64,000 bases of DNA from Maea johnstoni (GCA_963942565.1 OZ012693.1:8014780-8078779), one strand, 5' to 3'; positions 1-14,995 are shown, counted from the first letter of the stretch. Notes: a model not told the origin generated them from the letters alone. Made by a program: numbers and translations.

Positions 1-2416
<2,416 letters not shown>

Positions 2417-2654
2417 ATGTTTGTGTGTGTCTGATACTATGCTACTGTGCTGTTTCCGAAGCACTTACAAAGCATGTGCATTTTTTTTTATAGAGATGCG
2501 TTTATCAAATATTGATTAAAGTGTATTGCTTGTTACAATATAATTTCTTTCATGTAGTATACAATGTTACCACTACCTATTGTAAGGTGCTCATTTACTA
2601 GATGGATAATAGGCAGATGTCTCAAAGATGCTGGTGTGTAACAATTAAAGTGAA

Positions 2655-2995
2655 GCTTACTTATTCTTGACGGGGACAAAGTTGATCACTCGGTTAGGTG
2701 TCGGATTAGTAATCAGTAGGTCGCTGGTTCAATTCCCAACCTCGGCACTTTGGTCTGTCCTTGGGCAAGACAGTTTATTCCATATTGTCTCAGTCTACCC
2801 AGCTGCAAAATGGGTACCTATCATAAATAAGGCAATGCTTGGAGCTTGTGAGCTATATGCTGCCAACTGCTCTAGAATATCCCTCCTGGGATTGGAATGG
2901 TTTCCGTGTGTACAATGCCTGCTAGGGGAGGAAGGTCGTGTGAGCACTTCTGCAGATACAAGACCGAATACCTTAACCTTTATACCTTAATTCTT
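2655..2995 (+). repeat. tRNA-derived SINE, family 1
   Basis: The head resembles a tRNA promoter: an A-box-like GTTGATCACTCGGTTAGG and a B box GGTTCAATTCC at about 2726. A body follows containing CTTGGGCAAGACAGTTT and CCAGCTGCAAAATGGGTACC. The same unit recurs at 26055-26395 (allelic copy) and in diverged form at 6930-7226, so this is a dispersed family and not a tRNA gene. Confidence 0.75.
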
Positions 2996-3283
2996 CTGAA
3001 CTTTGCTGCGCATCAAGGTTTGCTTTCAGAGTATTGCTTGTCAGAACCAAATTTTGTCATGAAGTGAAAAATATTACAGAGTCATGGCGTTTATTTATAT
3101 GATATACAATGAACATGAGATTGTCTCAACAATGCTCCTCTGTTATTCTTAGTGTAGCTTGCTTGTTCTTTCTATCGAACCAAATGAATAGAAGCTCTTT
3201 ACAAAGTTCAGTTTTAAAAGATCAGAATGTCTGAATTGCATGTACAGAATAATTATTCAACACAGAGATTAAGATACTTAATC

Positions 3284-3815
3284 TGTGTCGACACAAATTA
3301 AAATCCTTACCACCCCTCTATTAATACTGAGCTAGGATTTAGATTTGTGTTGACACAAATTAAAATCCTTACCACCCCTCTATTAATACTGAGCTAGGAT
3401 TTAGATCTGTGTCGACACAAATTAAAATCCTTACCACCCCTCTATTAATACTGAGCTAGGATTTAGATTTGTGTTGACACAAATTAAAATCCTTACCTCC
3501 CCTCTATTAATTTAATACTGAGCTAGGATTTAGATCTGTGTCGCTATAAATTAAAATCCTTACCACCCCTCTACTAATACTGAGCTAGGATTTAGATTTG
3601 TGTCGACACAAGTTAAAATCCTTGCTTCCCTTCATAGCTAGGATTTAGATCTGTGTTGACACAATTTAAAATTGGGTGGTAACAAATCAAAATTCTAATC
3701 TGTGTCAGCTAAAACCTGGTAACAAATTGAAATCGCGATTTGTGTCGACACAAATTAGAATTCTAATCTGTGTCAACACAATTTAAAATCCTTACCAATT
3801 TCAATCTGTGTCATG
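3284..3815. repeat. 62-bp minisatellite with a palindromic core
   Basis: Units start at about 3284, 3346, 3408, 3470, 3537, 3599 and 3652; spacing is 62 bp except one 67-bp unit and a shortened last one. Each unit carries TGTGTCGACACA or a one-base variant, a perfect 12-bp palindrome containing a SalI-type GTCGAC. The rest is AAATTAAAATCCTTACC and CTGAGCTAGGATTTAGA. Decayed partial units continue to about 3815. It is absent from the second copy of the locus. Confidence 0.9.
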
Positions 3816-4206
3816 ACAGTATAGCCTGGTTCTCAGGTTGTATTAGGTATAGTCCCCCCACCAAATCAGGTCAGATCAGTGAAACAGCCAGATATCACAG
3901 ACTTGTAGCAAGTCTAAATAAGCAGGTGTAGCTGCTATTTTTAGCATAAGGCTCTGGGTGCTCAGGCAAGCTGACTCCAAAACCAGTCTTCACCATAGGT
4001 TTTACATTGCGTTGGAGTGAAATGATATAGGTGTCAAACTTTGCCTCACAACTTCGACATGAATAATTGGATTTGGTTGAAACTATAACAGTGTATCTCT
4101 AAGATATCATTTTCTTTAACCATGAAGTCATTTTTGAAGTTACTTAAGCTATTTTAAAGAAATAATGAGAAAAGGGGAGGATTGCATTTTTTTGGGGACG
4201 CCCTGT
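3816..4206. other. Copy-1-specific intergenic sequence
   Basis: No coding signal. It has no counterpart in copy 2, where 26681-28017 holds a LINE fragment and other sequence. I see no clear terminal repeats. Confidence 0.5.
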
Positions 4207-4446
4207 ATATATCATAGTATGTCTGCATGTGCACGAGTTTTTAAAAGTATATGAGACAAATTAATGATTGATTGTCATTTGTAATTTTTGAATAGATAAT
4301 AATATTACTTCCTTTCAATTTTCTTCATATTTTACAAATATTAGATATACTAAGATGAGTAAATTTGCATTGAATAAAAATTGGTTTGAAAATCCATGTC
4401 ATCATTTGTGTCCACCATAAATGCTTACCTCTCCTCTAAACTATAA

Positions 4447-4660
<214 letters not shown>

Positions 4661-4974
4661 AGAACAGCCAACACAAAAAATACTCTTTAATATTACTTTT
4701 TTTATTTTCTTTGATGCAACATTTACAAATAGCTTTACAAACTGTCAAAATTCACAAATCCAAAGAAGTACCACCTGCACCATTAAGGGCCCTTTAGGTT
4801 GACCTCTTTGCACCTCTTTTGCCAGAAATTAATTAAATCCTTAGTTGGAAAACAGAGAAAATGAAACAAAGAAACAAAAATAAATTTATCATATTGTTCA
4901 ACCAATCACAAGAAAATTTGAAACTGTTCGTATAGTTTATTATGGGCGAGTCAACATGTATAAGATATGCAGGG

Positions 4975-5107
4975 TCCACCCCATAGCCTAGTGGTATAAC
5001 AAACTGCAATCTGACACCCCACTATATCTCGTCATCGCAATTGATCTGGGGGTCGAACCCCACTTGAGGTATGTAAGAAAGTTGTCAGTGACTTGGGGTA
5101 AGGCAAT
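4975..5107 (+). repeat. tRNA-derived SINE, family 2, left half
   Basis: A box-like TAGCCTAGTGGTATAAC and B box GGGTCGAACCCC, then GTAAGAAAGTTGTCAGTGAC. The element is broken at 5107 by the 5.86-kb TIR element and resumes at 10968 with GGTTACCACATGCACTCTCC and TTTCCTCCACCATAAA. The uninterrupted version is at 28650-28820. Confidence 0.75.
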
Positions 5108-6429
5108 AGATACGTTCACGGTAACCGCCGCCATGACAGTTAGGGTGCATGCGCGGTCAGGGCCGGATGTTGTATGACGCAATGTAAACAAACCAACGTG
5201 GTTGAGTCGACACACTGGTCACTGCAAGTCGGCAGTCACTGAACAGCTTGTACAAATCGTTTTCACAAGCATAACACATGATACTTTTAAGTAATAGATG
5301 ATGAAGAAATACCGATTTATGATGTTAAAGAGGATCTTTTAAGAAGTAAAGTATATTTTATTAGGCGCTATAACTAGAGTTCTCAGGCCGGTTTTAAGGT
5401 AGCTCATGGGGATTTTCTTTGACTTTTGAGTCCTCTTTTCATCTACCACGCTTTCATTTGAATATGCAGCCTGAGCCTATACAAACTATATATTGCCTGA
5501 AAGATGTTTTGGTGTAGAGTACATTTAAGCAGAACAACAGTTGTTAGGGCCGAAAAAAAACTTGCATTGTTTTCAAAAGAAGCTCCTACATTCACCATCT
5601 GATAGTTATATGGTCAGATTTTAAAATATTGAATTAGTCCTCTTTTACTAGTTGTAGAGAGTTGAAATACGCTCAGGATAGACACATTATATGGCCCAAG
5701 CAGGATGTCAGAAAGCCAGAAATCAAGTTTTGTTCTGAATTTTCTTAATCTTTTTTGAACTACCATAGCATCAAATATGGACAGGAACACCTAATATGGT
5801 ACACAGATTTTCCAATTCCATCAATCAATTTATTTCAGAGACTTTGCGTCATAGTCTACCTTACTCAGTTTATATGTTATAAGTGCAGTATTGTGTGTAA
5901 ATGTTTCTATTTTAATGCTTGCCTGATTGTTTTCTTTAATAATGTCTTTTTTATTTTTGTAGATTTAATAAAGAAGTACTTTTTTAGAACTTAATAAGGC
6001 GGTTCCCTATTTACCCAAGCCTTTCATCTTCCCAGAGAGATAGACACAGGGAAGTCGCTGTTCGGGGCCAATTACCATTAGACCCAGTGCACAAACGTCT
6101 TCTACGGCGGAGAACCCAGCTGATTACCATGTCTGCAGTGTAATCAACGCTGTACTTGTGTCATCACGAACCGGCTTCTTGAATATAAAGCTCCTGTATT
6201 GCCTGCACACAGGGTATATTAGTCAACCTCCCTGCTCCAACCCAGTAGCCCAAGTCACATGCAAGCTCTGGTGACTTCAAGTCCACCCGAATCTTCATCT
6301 ATGATCTTGCTATGATGGTGCTTCCTTGTAACCAGTTTATGATAGATGCTCTTTAATGCCTTGGTTTAAGCAGAATTAGCAATCACTTCTAAGGACACCA
6401 TATATAGCTGGCTTGGTCAACTCCTCTAC
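5108..6429. other. Left interior of the 5.86-kb element
   Basis: After the TIR I see no conserved protein motif. The best frame, about 79 codons at 5755-5994, is AT-rich and resembles nothing I know. Confidence 0.4.
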
Positions 6430-6925
6430 ATAGGGAAGACAAACCTATTGGATCTTGCCATTACAGTACGACCGGCACAGAATATGGCTAGTATGAATCA
6501 ATCTTGTTTACATAAATATGAGGAAAAAACAAGAATTTTAATAAAAAGCGAACATGTTGAGTACCATTGAATCTTGTAAAATTTGGAGGATAAAACCTTA
6601 ATTATAATATACTTTAAATTCTCGCGAAGCTCGAAAATATTTGTGAAATAAACACACAGTATTAGTAGTGCTTGACCAAAAGTTAATGGCAAAGAAATTA
6701 CTACGATTTCAACCTGTCACAACATAGCCATTTCGCAACAGCTTTAAAAGAGAATTAAATGACAAGTAGAATGAATTACAAGTGGCAATTCTCATGATTT
6801 AAACTGTATTAAAACAGACCAAGGGAGAGGCGGGCAGTTTATTTTTATTGTGATCATTGAGGCCATCGCCGTGACAGCTTTTCCCTTCACTATAATCATG
6901 ACGTTGCGTGAGCATTTGTTGCTTA
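6430..6925 (-). repeat. Repeat segment, inverted relative of 13830-14545
   Basis: Read in reverse complement, this stretch follows 13830-14545: the shared landmarks are TTCATACTAGCCA(C/T)ATTC, GTGCCGGTCGTA, CACAACAGCTTTAAAA and TGAGCATTTGTTGC. The other copy has an extra insertion of about 250 bp near 14031-14280. The two copies therefore descend from one transposon family. Confidence 0.7.
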
Positions 6926-6929
6926 TGAG

Positions 6930-7226
6930 GACAAAGTAGTTCAGTTGGTTATTAAAGTGTCGGACTAGTTATCGGTAGGTGGCTGGTTCAATTCCTGTCT
7001 GGGGCAATTTAATGTCCTTGGGCAAGACAGTTTATTCCATATTGGCTCAGTCTACCCAGCTGCAAAATGGGTACCTAGCATTGATAAGGAAGTGCTAAGA
7101 GCATGTACCGAGGAAAATCTCTGGAATATCCCTCGGGGTATTAAAATGCTTTCCGTGTGTACATGCCTGCTAGGGAAGGAAGGTTGTGTGAACATTCCGG
7201 TGGATACAAGACTATGAACCGAATAC
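6930..7226 (+). repeat. tRNA-derived SINE, family 1, independent diverged copy
   Basis: Head GTAGTTCAGTTGGTTATTAA and B box GGTTCAATTCC, then the shared CTTGGGCAAGACAGTTT and CCAGCTGCAAAATGGGTACC body and the terminal GAACCGAATACC. It lies inside the 5.86-kb element and is followed at once by a small foldback element. Confidence 0.7.
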
Positions 7227-7227
7227 C

Positions 7228-7323
7228 ATGCCAGTGTGGGTAGCCTCAGGAGGGTGATTTTCCACCCTCGGGAAAACCATCCTCCCTCTGGGAGACATTC
7301 CATCAGGCTACCCACACTGGCAT
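7228..7323. mobile_element. Short foldback/MITE-like element next to a SINE tail
   Basis: ATGCCAGTGTGGGTAGCCT at the left is matched by AGGCTACCCACACTGGCAT at the right, enclosing a partly complementary middle (AGGAGGGT, ACCCTC). Total about 96 bp. The small reading frames here arise from the palindrome. Confidence 0.65.
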
Positions 7324-8375
7324 GGCATATTTGTATAATGCCTAATCATAAACACTTGTTCGCAGCTGGGCTGCACGCCGCTCAATGCACACGCTGTTAT
7401 ATACAAGAAATCTTTAAAAATAAAATAGCAATATTATAATCCGATCATGGTAGTCTGACCAGATAAGAATTGATAGGTTTGCATGAGGATGTACAGTGGC
7501 ATGAATTTCTCATGGAAGACAATCTTCATTAGGTTTATGGAGGCCCTCAATATCATATTGTTTTGTTAGGATGTACTTGTAGAAATACAAGTACAAATTG
7601 TTTGTACAAATAAATATATTGGTCCTTGTTCCCATGTGACCTTGCACTGCTGCTAGTCAGTGACTCCTGGCATGAGTCCAGCATCTCACTATAGTGCATA
7701 TGGTAATTTATCTCTCACTACATATCCATTCTTTTCTTTATCCAAAGTTCTACTGACCTTTGTACCTTGCCAGCACATTTTAAAATGAAATAAACATGTA
7801 AATATCAATAAATCTCAATCAATAAGTATTTATTAAAAATCATGCTGTTCTTGAAAGAAAATAAGGAATTCCATTTATAAACCCTCTGCCATATATAATA
7901 AGTTAAGTGTTTTTTAGTATTAGCCTTCTGAGAAATTTGTTAGAAGATGCCCCTCTGCCATAATATTAGGAGATCAATTTTACTGTCCATTCTATGTATT
8001 GCACTCAGTCCCATACACTCCAGATACAAACAATTTATCTAGATATGTTTACACTCACAAGCTGTCATCTTTGTAGCCATACTTTTCTTGGATGAAAATG
8101 ATATTTGGATGAAAATGATATTGGTGCCACGTCCCTTGCTTCAATCATTCAACTCTTCTCGTGCAACTACATTCATTATTTAAATTGTATGGCTTGATAT
8201 TTCCTGGTCAGACATAACAAATGGAAAATATATTAGAAACTCAATCAGACTGTTTGTCATTAGCACTTATTAAAATCTGCTTTGTTTATTTAAGCACTAA
8301 GTTAGCTCTAAAAAGTAGGGCGCAGTTTATGTAGACTTACCATAAGTGATGCCAATAAATACTTGTTTACCTTAA

Positions 8376-8438
8376 CCCTTTCATACCTGGAGATCTACTT
8401 GACTAGTAGCATTTCTGGCTGATACGGGTATGAATGGG
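8376..8438. mobile_element. Very short piggyBac-like MITE or hairpin (TTAA flanks)
   Basis: TTAA flanks both sides. The interior starts CCCTTTCATACC and ends GGTATGAATGGG, an imperfect inverted pair. At 63 bp it is close to the smallest size for such a remnant. Confidence 0.5.
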
Positions 8439-8539
8439 TTAAGTAGTGAACTACATGTGACTAACTAGGCTAAGCCAGGCAAAAGAAATAGATTCCCAGT
8501 CATAAGCAATATGTTATGGCCAGAATGTCCAATAACATT

Positions 8540-9200
8540 AAGATCACATAACACCATTTCCAAAAGATCTTCACTGGCTGCCCATCAGGAAAAGGAGCGA
8601 GTTCAAGATTCTGCTTTTGACTTTCCAGGGCTCAACATTAAGAAAACACTTCATTAGCCCAACAGGGCTAGTTACCGTAACTTTTACTAGCCCTGAAATA
8701 TTTTTGCTAGCCCTGATTTGACAATCTTTTTCAAATATGGTGATCTTTGTTGATAACATAGCCTCTTTTGATAACATGAAAAGAATACAGTGTATTGTGT
8801 TAAAATGAGTTATATTATCATCCAGGTATGCAGAGCCAGTCAGGAGGGCTTCATTCTTATTTAAGTGCTGATATTCTAATTCTATCTAGCCCCTCAGGGC
8901 TACTCACAGGTAGAATTTACTAGCCCTGACTTTCAATAACTAGCCCGGGGCTACAGGGCTTGCCTTAATGTCGAGCCCTGCTTTCAAATGTATGCCAGGA
9001 AGTGCCCCTCTATACTTGAGGGAATCGTTTGTCAAACACTAAGAACTTATTACAGGTACCACACACTAATCTGAAAAGGTTTGGTTGCAGAGTCTTCTGT
9101 GCTTATGAACCACACCTTTGGAATGAGCTCCTCAACAACATCAAGGCTGCTGATACTGTTCAAAACTTCAAGACAGCTGAAAACATTACTATTTAGAAAG
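8540..9200 (+). mobile_element. Non-LTR retrotransposon (LINE) C-terminal fragment, split by a MITE
   Basis: From 8569 the plus strand encodes LHWLPIRKRSEFKILLLTF, the typical segment after the reverse transcriptase domain in CR1/L2-like LINEs. After the MITE at 8626-8980, further LINE-like pieces appear with stops in all frames: PLYLRE, and later a segment resembling TPLWNELLNNIKAADTVQNF. It is an old, decayed 3' fragment. The clade is not resolved. Confidence 0.7.
8626..8980. mobile_element. MITE inserted in a LINE fragment
   Basis: The ends are CAGGGCTCAACATTAAG and, inverted, CTTAATGTCGAGCCCTG. CTTTC occurs directly on both sides (8621-8625, 8981-8985). Several CTAGCCCTGA-type short repeats lie inside. 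The ends resemble hAT-type MITEs, but a full 8-bp duplication is not evident. Confidence 0.7.
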
Positions 9201-10926
9201 GAGTTTATTTGACTATATGGGCCATAAACATGTCCGCTGACTTTTCTTCATAATGCCTTTTTGAACTTACTAAGTTGATAGTGATTCAGAGTTGGTGGTG
9301 GTTTTTCTACCAGAAAATCTGGTTTCCTCCACAGGTCACAACTGGCTAGTGATGAAATAGACTCAATATTGCAGAAAGAGTGACAACACATGCAATTAAA
9401 ACTCTGAGACAGCCCCGACTGGCATCTCCAGAAGCAGCTCAGTCAGGCATTACCCTCATATTTTAATCATGATGTGCACATCCCTGATTTTTTTTTTCAA
9501 ATTGAGTAATAAATTAAGAAACAGAAAATAAGAGTTATTTTTGGGCAATGGCACACATAAAGCCAGGCTATCCAAAAGTACATTAAAATGCTAATACTAG
9601 TTAGAGAGAGAAAAGTTATCATGCAACGATATGAGGTGTAGGGTAATCCCAGTCCAGCCATACCACGATGAGGTGCTGCTATATGGCCGTATAATGATAT
9701 CCTAAAAGCAGGAGTGCCAGAGGGATTGGATCATTCAGGCGCATTCACCACACTGTTACAACAGTTGAGGAGAGATGCATAGAAGACAATACAGTGAATG
9801 TGAGAAGGTTAAATAGTAAAGCAGAAGAGCATGCTATGACTACTTAAGCTGTTGTGTAGAGACAAATTCAATACAGATGACTATGTTCAGTATATGCAAA
9901 TGATACGAGTTATAAAATACCACATGAAATATAAACTATGCTTCCTAATTTTCAAATTGTCAAAAATGGTTTACTGCAAATACATATTAAATCTATGACC
10001 ATTCTTGATTTTCTTTAGATGAAATGATTCACGAATTGAATGCACAGTATCATAACATGATTTACCAATAGGCTAAATTACTGTTGACATATGAATTTGC
10101 TAAATACTGAGAAAAATGGTTATTGCATTTCTTTTCTTTGGAATCCAAACAGTCTAAAATATCAATTCATTTCAATTTGATTAGTTTGAAAACAACTTGA
10201 AAATGCACCCATACTTCATTTCCCAAAAGGAAAAAAACTCTCCATATCAATATTCCCTTCTAATTGAAGAAATTTGATGGTGCCACACCCCCCCCCCCCC
10301 ATCTCCCCAAATAAATTACACCATGCTGGAGAGGTATTTGTGTAATTTATTAATGCGCCATCTATAATCAAAGACATAACCACGCTCTACTTTATTGGAG
10401 ATTTAAGAATGTGATTCCAGCCATGTAACGATCATTAGTCATTACTAATGATTACTGAATGACGGTTTGACCCTACATGGGAGGGTCATATCACAAGTAA
10501 ACAATGATAGTGCACTGCACATTCCACGCGGCGGCTACGTCCAAACTGACGAAAATCGGTCAGGTAATGCTACTATCTCACTCTTAATTAAAGTCTACTT
10601 TAACACTTAAAAGATTCTCTAATTTTGCATTGGTTATACTGCACAGGACCTTGTGAGACGTCCGCTCCATGATGAGCGATAATGAAAGTAAACAAATTCA
10701 GCTATCAACATTGGTCTCGCAGCATGTGTAATTTAACCAATAAAACCCTCTAAAATATAGATTACTAAATTCTTCAGTATCTCAAATACTCATAATTACA
10801 TTTCGACAACGTTTTTCATCACTGCAAACCAACTAAAACACGATCTACTCTAGCGAGATTGAGCGTGCCATTCTCCATACATGTGTCATGGCGGATCACG
10901 TGTAGGGTGCATATCCGTGACGTAAT
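9201..10926. other. Right interior of the 5.86-kb element
   Basis: No coding signal or clear repeat ends recognised. A run of about 14 C lies at 10288-10301. The last 40 bases before 10967 form the right TIR. Confidence 0.4.
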
Positions 10927-10967
10927 GCACCCTAACTGTCATGGCGGCGGTTTCCGTGATAGCATCT

Positions 10968-11025
10968 ATAGGTTACCACATGCACTCTCCTTTCCTCCAC
11001 CATAAATTAATGGTTTGTTATAAAC
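10968..11025 (+). repeat. tRNA-derived SINE, family 2, right half
   Basis: Continues the SINE split at 5107; the TTTCCTCCACCATAAA 3' domain matches 28790-28815. The exact 3' end is not defined. Confidence 0.65.
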
Positions 11026-12298
11026 TAGCTCATGCAACAGAAAACGTCACCATAAGAAATCCAGATACATGCAAATATTCTCTCTAAAGATTTGAGCCAT
11101 GTTGGATATTCTAGATTTGCTCTCAAAAGCATAAATGAATGCTATCACAGTCCATCGAAGAACAGGGAAAAGCACTGATCATATGAATATATAGACCATC
11201 AGATCTAGGGACTAGAAGCCATGTTATATAAGAACCGTTTCAGTTTTCAAAGAAATTATGACAAAGTAATAGTATGAGCTAAAATGATGCTTCCTGTTGG
11301 TTAATTCATACTATAACTCATTCATTCCAAAAGCAGAAAAAATACAAAAATACAGCTGTTTTGGCATTATTTCCTACTGAAAGCATACTTTATGAAGTAT
11401 TTAATGAAGAAAAGATGTACACCACAACCAAGAAATCTTCTAACCATTCTCTAGGGCATTTTTAATTAGCAAGTTATAATTGGCAAATAGCACTCGGGGC
11501 ACATATTGGATAATAATGATTGACCGGTGTTCACTGAAATACTGAAAGGTACAATATGAAGCATGAGGTACTGTTTAAAGATATCTACATCGGCATAGAT
11601 GTGTTAACCTGCATTCTCTCTAAAATAAATGGATGTGGTGATATATTCTATATTTCATTTAAGGGTCAAAAAGCTCAATTCGGGAAACGATGATATTGAC
11701 ACTCAACAACTGCTAATGCTTTTTGTTATACCAACAATCCTTTCTTAATCCTCGTACACACTATACAATTGAGAAATATGTTCATCCTACTAGTTAAACA
11801 GGATCCTGTTAAGGCTGATGGAATGTATGAATGAAAGGCAAGAAGTGATTTTTAAAAAATCAATTTCATTTTTGCAACTTGGTTTGGTTTAATTATTCCA
11901 AAATCTGAACAAATGAATTAAGACATAATACTACAACAAAAATACCCAATACTTACTAACAACACATATTATGCACGGTAAATGTGAAAAATGTTAATCT
12001 TGGATAGGACTCAAGTGTAAGTTCTTTTATCCACTACCTTTGAAAAAACAGATTTGTTATTACTCAAAAACAGATCGTGACTAACAGTGTGGACTCAAGA
12101 CTGTTCCTAAGATAATGACCATGGGAAAATGGAGAGCACAATCTCTTATACAGTGTAAGACACTACAAAATGGTCAACGGTACAACTGCACTAAGTACTG
12201 TCTTTGTTTTTGATGGATACCCCAAAAGATCACGTAATCAATGACTTGTTACAGGATTGCAGTTACCGTATGACCTTTTAAAATAGTCATTAATCACC

Positions 12299-12786
12299 TA
12301 GCCGTATATCAAAGCAGAGTAACGCAATCATGAGTGCCCTCTTCTTTTAATCCCCAGCCCCTCTCCTCCCCAAACCACATGGTTCACGACGGTTATCACC
12401 TAAACAGACCTACTGATTTAACTAATCCAATTTATGTAGCAAGTTTAGGAGTGTTAATGAGGTATAATTCATAAAAACTTAAATACATTGGTAAGAAGGT
12501 GTCTCGTTTGCTGTTCTGGGTGCAAGGCGACCTTGCCCCAGTCTTGATTTATTAGGTTTTTGCAATTTTACCTAAACCTTTGAGTAAAAGTTGTAACCTC
12601 TTGTAATGAGGACAAAATCCATAACATTCGTTTAATTCACCTTTTTTATACACTTTTTGTTGAAATTTAGCTAATTGGTTGCAAAAAAAAACGTCACTGA
12701 CCTGCATGTTGTAAGAGCACCACAATCTCCAGAAAAACGACTATATGATATAATCTCCGTAGCATCCTGTTTATGAATGCTGTGAT
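12299..12786. other. Copy-1-only sequence after the duplication breakpoint
   Basis: Non-coding. GTCTCGTTTGCTGTTCTG at about 12498 recurs at about 20258 within a similar 40-bp context, the only repeat I notice here. Confidence 0.35.
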
Positions 12787-12789
12787 TAA

Positions 12790-14805
12790 TGCACCAGTCA
12801 ATTGAATCCCCGGGAGGGGGGGGGGGGCGGGATGGGGCGGGGATAGTGCACCGCCCTTCTGCACTATTTTGCATAGTCCCCGCCCCCCGCGGCACATTTT
12901 TTTGTCACCAATCCCCGCCCCCCGGGGCACATTTTTTAAAGGGGCCCTAAAGGCTCACATACATATCAGCTTATATGAAAATAATACACTTCAAGAACTT
13001 CTTTTTCTCTCAGTGATCCCATGAGGGGAGATTTTTGCATATTGCCATCATCCTACCCAGCCCCTGGAAGCCACTGGCTGCGGCCATGTTTTTCAATTAT
13101 GTGGCAGAGATCACTTCCGGCCCCTAGCTCTGTGCCTATCTCATGCACCACTAAGCTCCTTTGCTACCCAATAACACTGACCACAGCAGGGGGGTGATGA
13201 CTCGGATTCACAATGGCGGCGGCCTTGGCTCAGAGGAGGTGCTATTCACTAATTGCAATTTTAGATTTCTCTTTGTGTGGAGCTCTAGGGCTTCCCTGTT
13301 TATGACAGATGTTGAGCTATGTTTATGAACTTTCATATAAACCTATGATTTGTTCTTCTCCAAGTTCCCCTTTAAACCATATTTTCTATCCATGTGGGCA
13401 TCAAAAATATGATAAATGAACATGAAAATAAACTTTTATTGTATTGAATTGTACAAATTCAGGAACATCCTAGAAAAAAAACTATCATATTGAGGGCCTT
13501 CATGCACCTCATGAAGATTGTCTTTGTTGAAGAGTCCATAGCAAAAAAGTTCCACTGGATTGGTCAGTTTCGAAGTTCATTTGGACGAAATTTGCGATGT
13601 GCGCAAGTTTTGTGCGCAACTTGTTTCTGCAAAGTACAAACAAAAGCGGCGACCACTATCAGCGGAATTTAGGAAAGTATCACGTTACGGTGAGACAGAA
13701 TCGCGTCGTAACTTTGTGACTGCTTTAATGGTTAATGCAGAATGATTAGGGAACGCACTAGTGCGTTGCACATACTTTTGACTGCCACTGACCACGCAAC
13801 ATGCGCAACCACGCACCAAATCCTTAGTGCAACAAATGCTCACGCGACGCCATGATTATAGTAGCAGGAAAAATTGCCACGACGATGTTCTCTATGTTCA
13901 AAAAAAAGATAAATTATCTGCATCTCTGTGGGTCAACTTTAATGCTGTTTAGAATGTTATAACCGCCACAACTCATTTAACTTGCCATTAAATTATTTTA
14001 AAGCTGTTGTGAAATGACGATGTTGCGATAACAGGGTGCAACATAGGTTCCAAAACATTTCTTGCTGAGCATGGCAAGCTGCCCCTAAAGTTTACTTGCC
14101 CACGCTGGCACTTCCACTTGTCCCACAACCCTGTTTAACTAGGGTGAGTTACATTGCGGGGACTCTGCCAAAAGACATTTCTTGCCGAGCGGGGCAAGTA
14201 GGGGTATTGTTCTGCTTGCCAGATTGTCGTTTTTGCCGAATTCACTTGCAAAGGGGCAAGTGGTTATTTTGCACGCTGTACAGGTTGAAATCGTAGCAAT
14301 TGTTGTGCCATTAATTTTTGGTTAATCACTAATCATACTGTGTGGTTATTTCACAAATATGTTCGACATTCACGAGAATTTAAAGCTTTGCACATTATAA
14401 TTAAAGTGTTATCCTCCATATTTTACGAGATTCAGTAATCATCAATGTGTTTGTTTTTGTTAAAATTCTTGTTTTTTTCCTCGTACTTCTATAAGAAAGA
14501 TAATTTCATACTAGCCACATTCAGTGCCGGTCGTATCATTATGACAATATCTCATACCATGTGTCTATCCACTGCTGGGCGGCAGATTGGGCTAATCATA
14601 AACAAGTAAATAGGATTTTGGCATGAGGATTTGGGTGGTATTCACTATCCCCGCCCCGTGCCCCGGCCTATATCGTCGCTCTACTAATTAGTTATGTCCC
14701 CACCCTGCGGGGCAGCATTTTGGTGTACTAAACAGGATAAGCCCGGCATCGCCCGGCCATTTCCCGCCCCCCCCCCCCCTCCCGGAGATTCAATTGACTG
14801 GTGCA
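12790..14805. mobile_element. 2.0-kb TIR DNA transposon, TAA target duplication
   Basis: TGCACCAGTCAATTGAATCC at the left is the inverse of GATTCAATTGACTGGTGCA at the right, each followed inward by a long G or C run. TAA flanks both sides (12787-12789, 14806-14808). A 3-bp TWA-type duplication suggests the PIF/Harbinger group, but no transposase is visible, so it is probably non-autonomous. The interior holds a relative of 6430-6925 and an extra insertion near 14031-14280. Confidence 0.75.
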
Positions 14806-14808
14806 TAA

Positions 14809-14995
14809 CGTCATCCTGTCTGCCATGTCGAAGCTAATCTGCTCACAGATTCCAGAAGGCGAAGTATTGGTCTAAAGCTGCGCGCGCATCCACTATAGCA
14901 GGGTGCCGACCGGAACCAGAAGGACTCAATTCTAGAAAGGAAATTTTGTATTGAGCATGTTATATTTTGATGGAAAACGCGAAGTTGTGCGGGGA
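14809..14995. other. Spacer between two transposons
   Basis: No feature recognised. It includes GCGCGCGC at about 14880 and otherwise mixed composition. Confidence 0.3.

Larger units (their letters stand above)
5108..10967 (+). mobile_element. 5.86-kb DNA transposon-like TIR element, composite, polymorphic between copies
   Basis: The left end AGATACGTTCACGGTAACC is matched inverted at the right end, whose reverse complement is AGATGCTATCACGGAAACC. Both continue into CGCCGCCATGACAGTTAGGG. The flanking target repeat is 2 bp (AT or TA, ambiguous). Copy 2 has the empty site. No transposase-like reading frame is visible, so it is probably non-autonomous and has collected other insertions: a SINE, a LINE fragment, MITEs and a segment shared with 13830-14545. 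Superfamily is not assigned; a 2-bp AT/TA duplication is compatible with Tc1/mariner-like or ISL2EU-like elements. Confidence 0.75.

Noticed and set aside
2667-2760. Possible functional tRNA genes at SINE heads (also about 4980-5060 and 62820-62900)
   Set aside because: A and B box-like motifs are present, but the cloverleaf is not complete and the same heads recur with shared non-tRNA bodies, as in SINEs.
5755-5994. 79-codon frame as a transposase piece in the 5.86-kb element
   Set aside because: AT-rich composition, no catalytic motif and no similarity I recognise.
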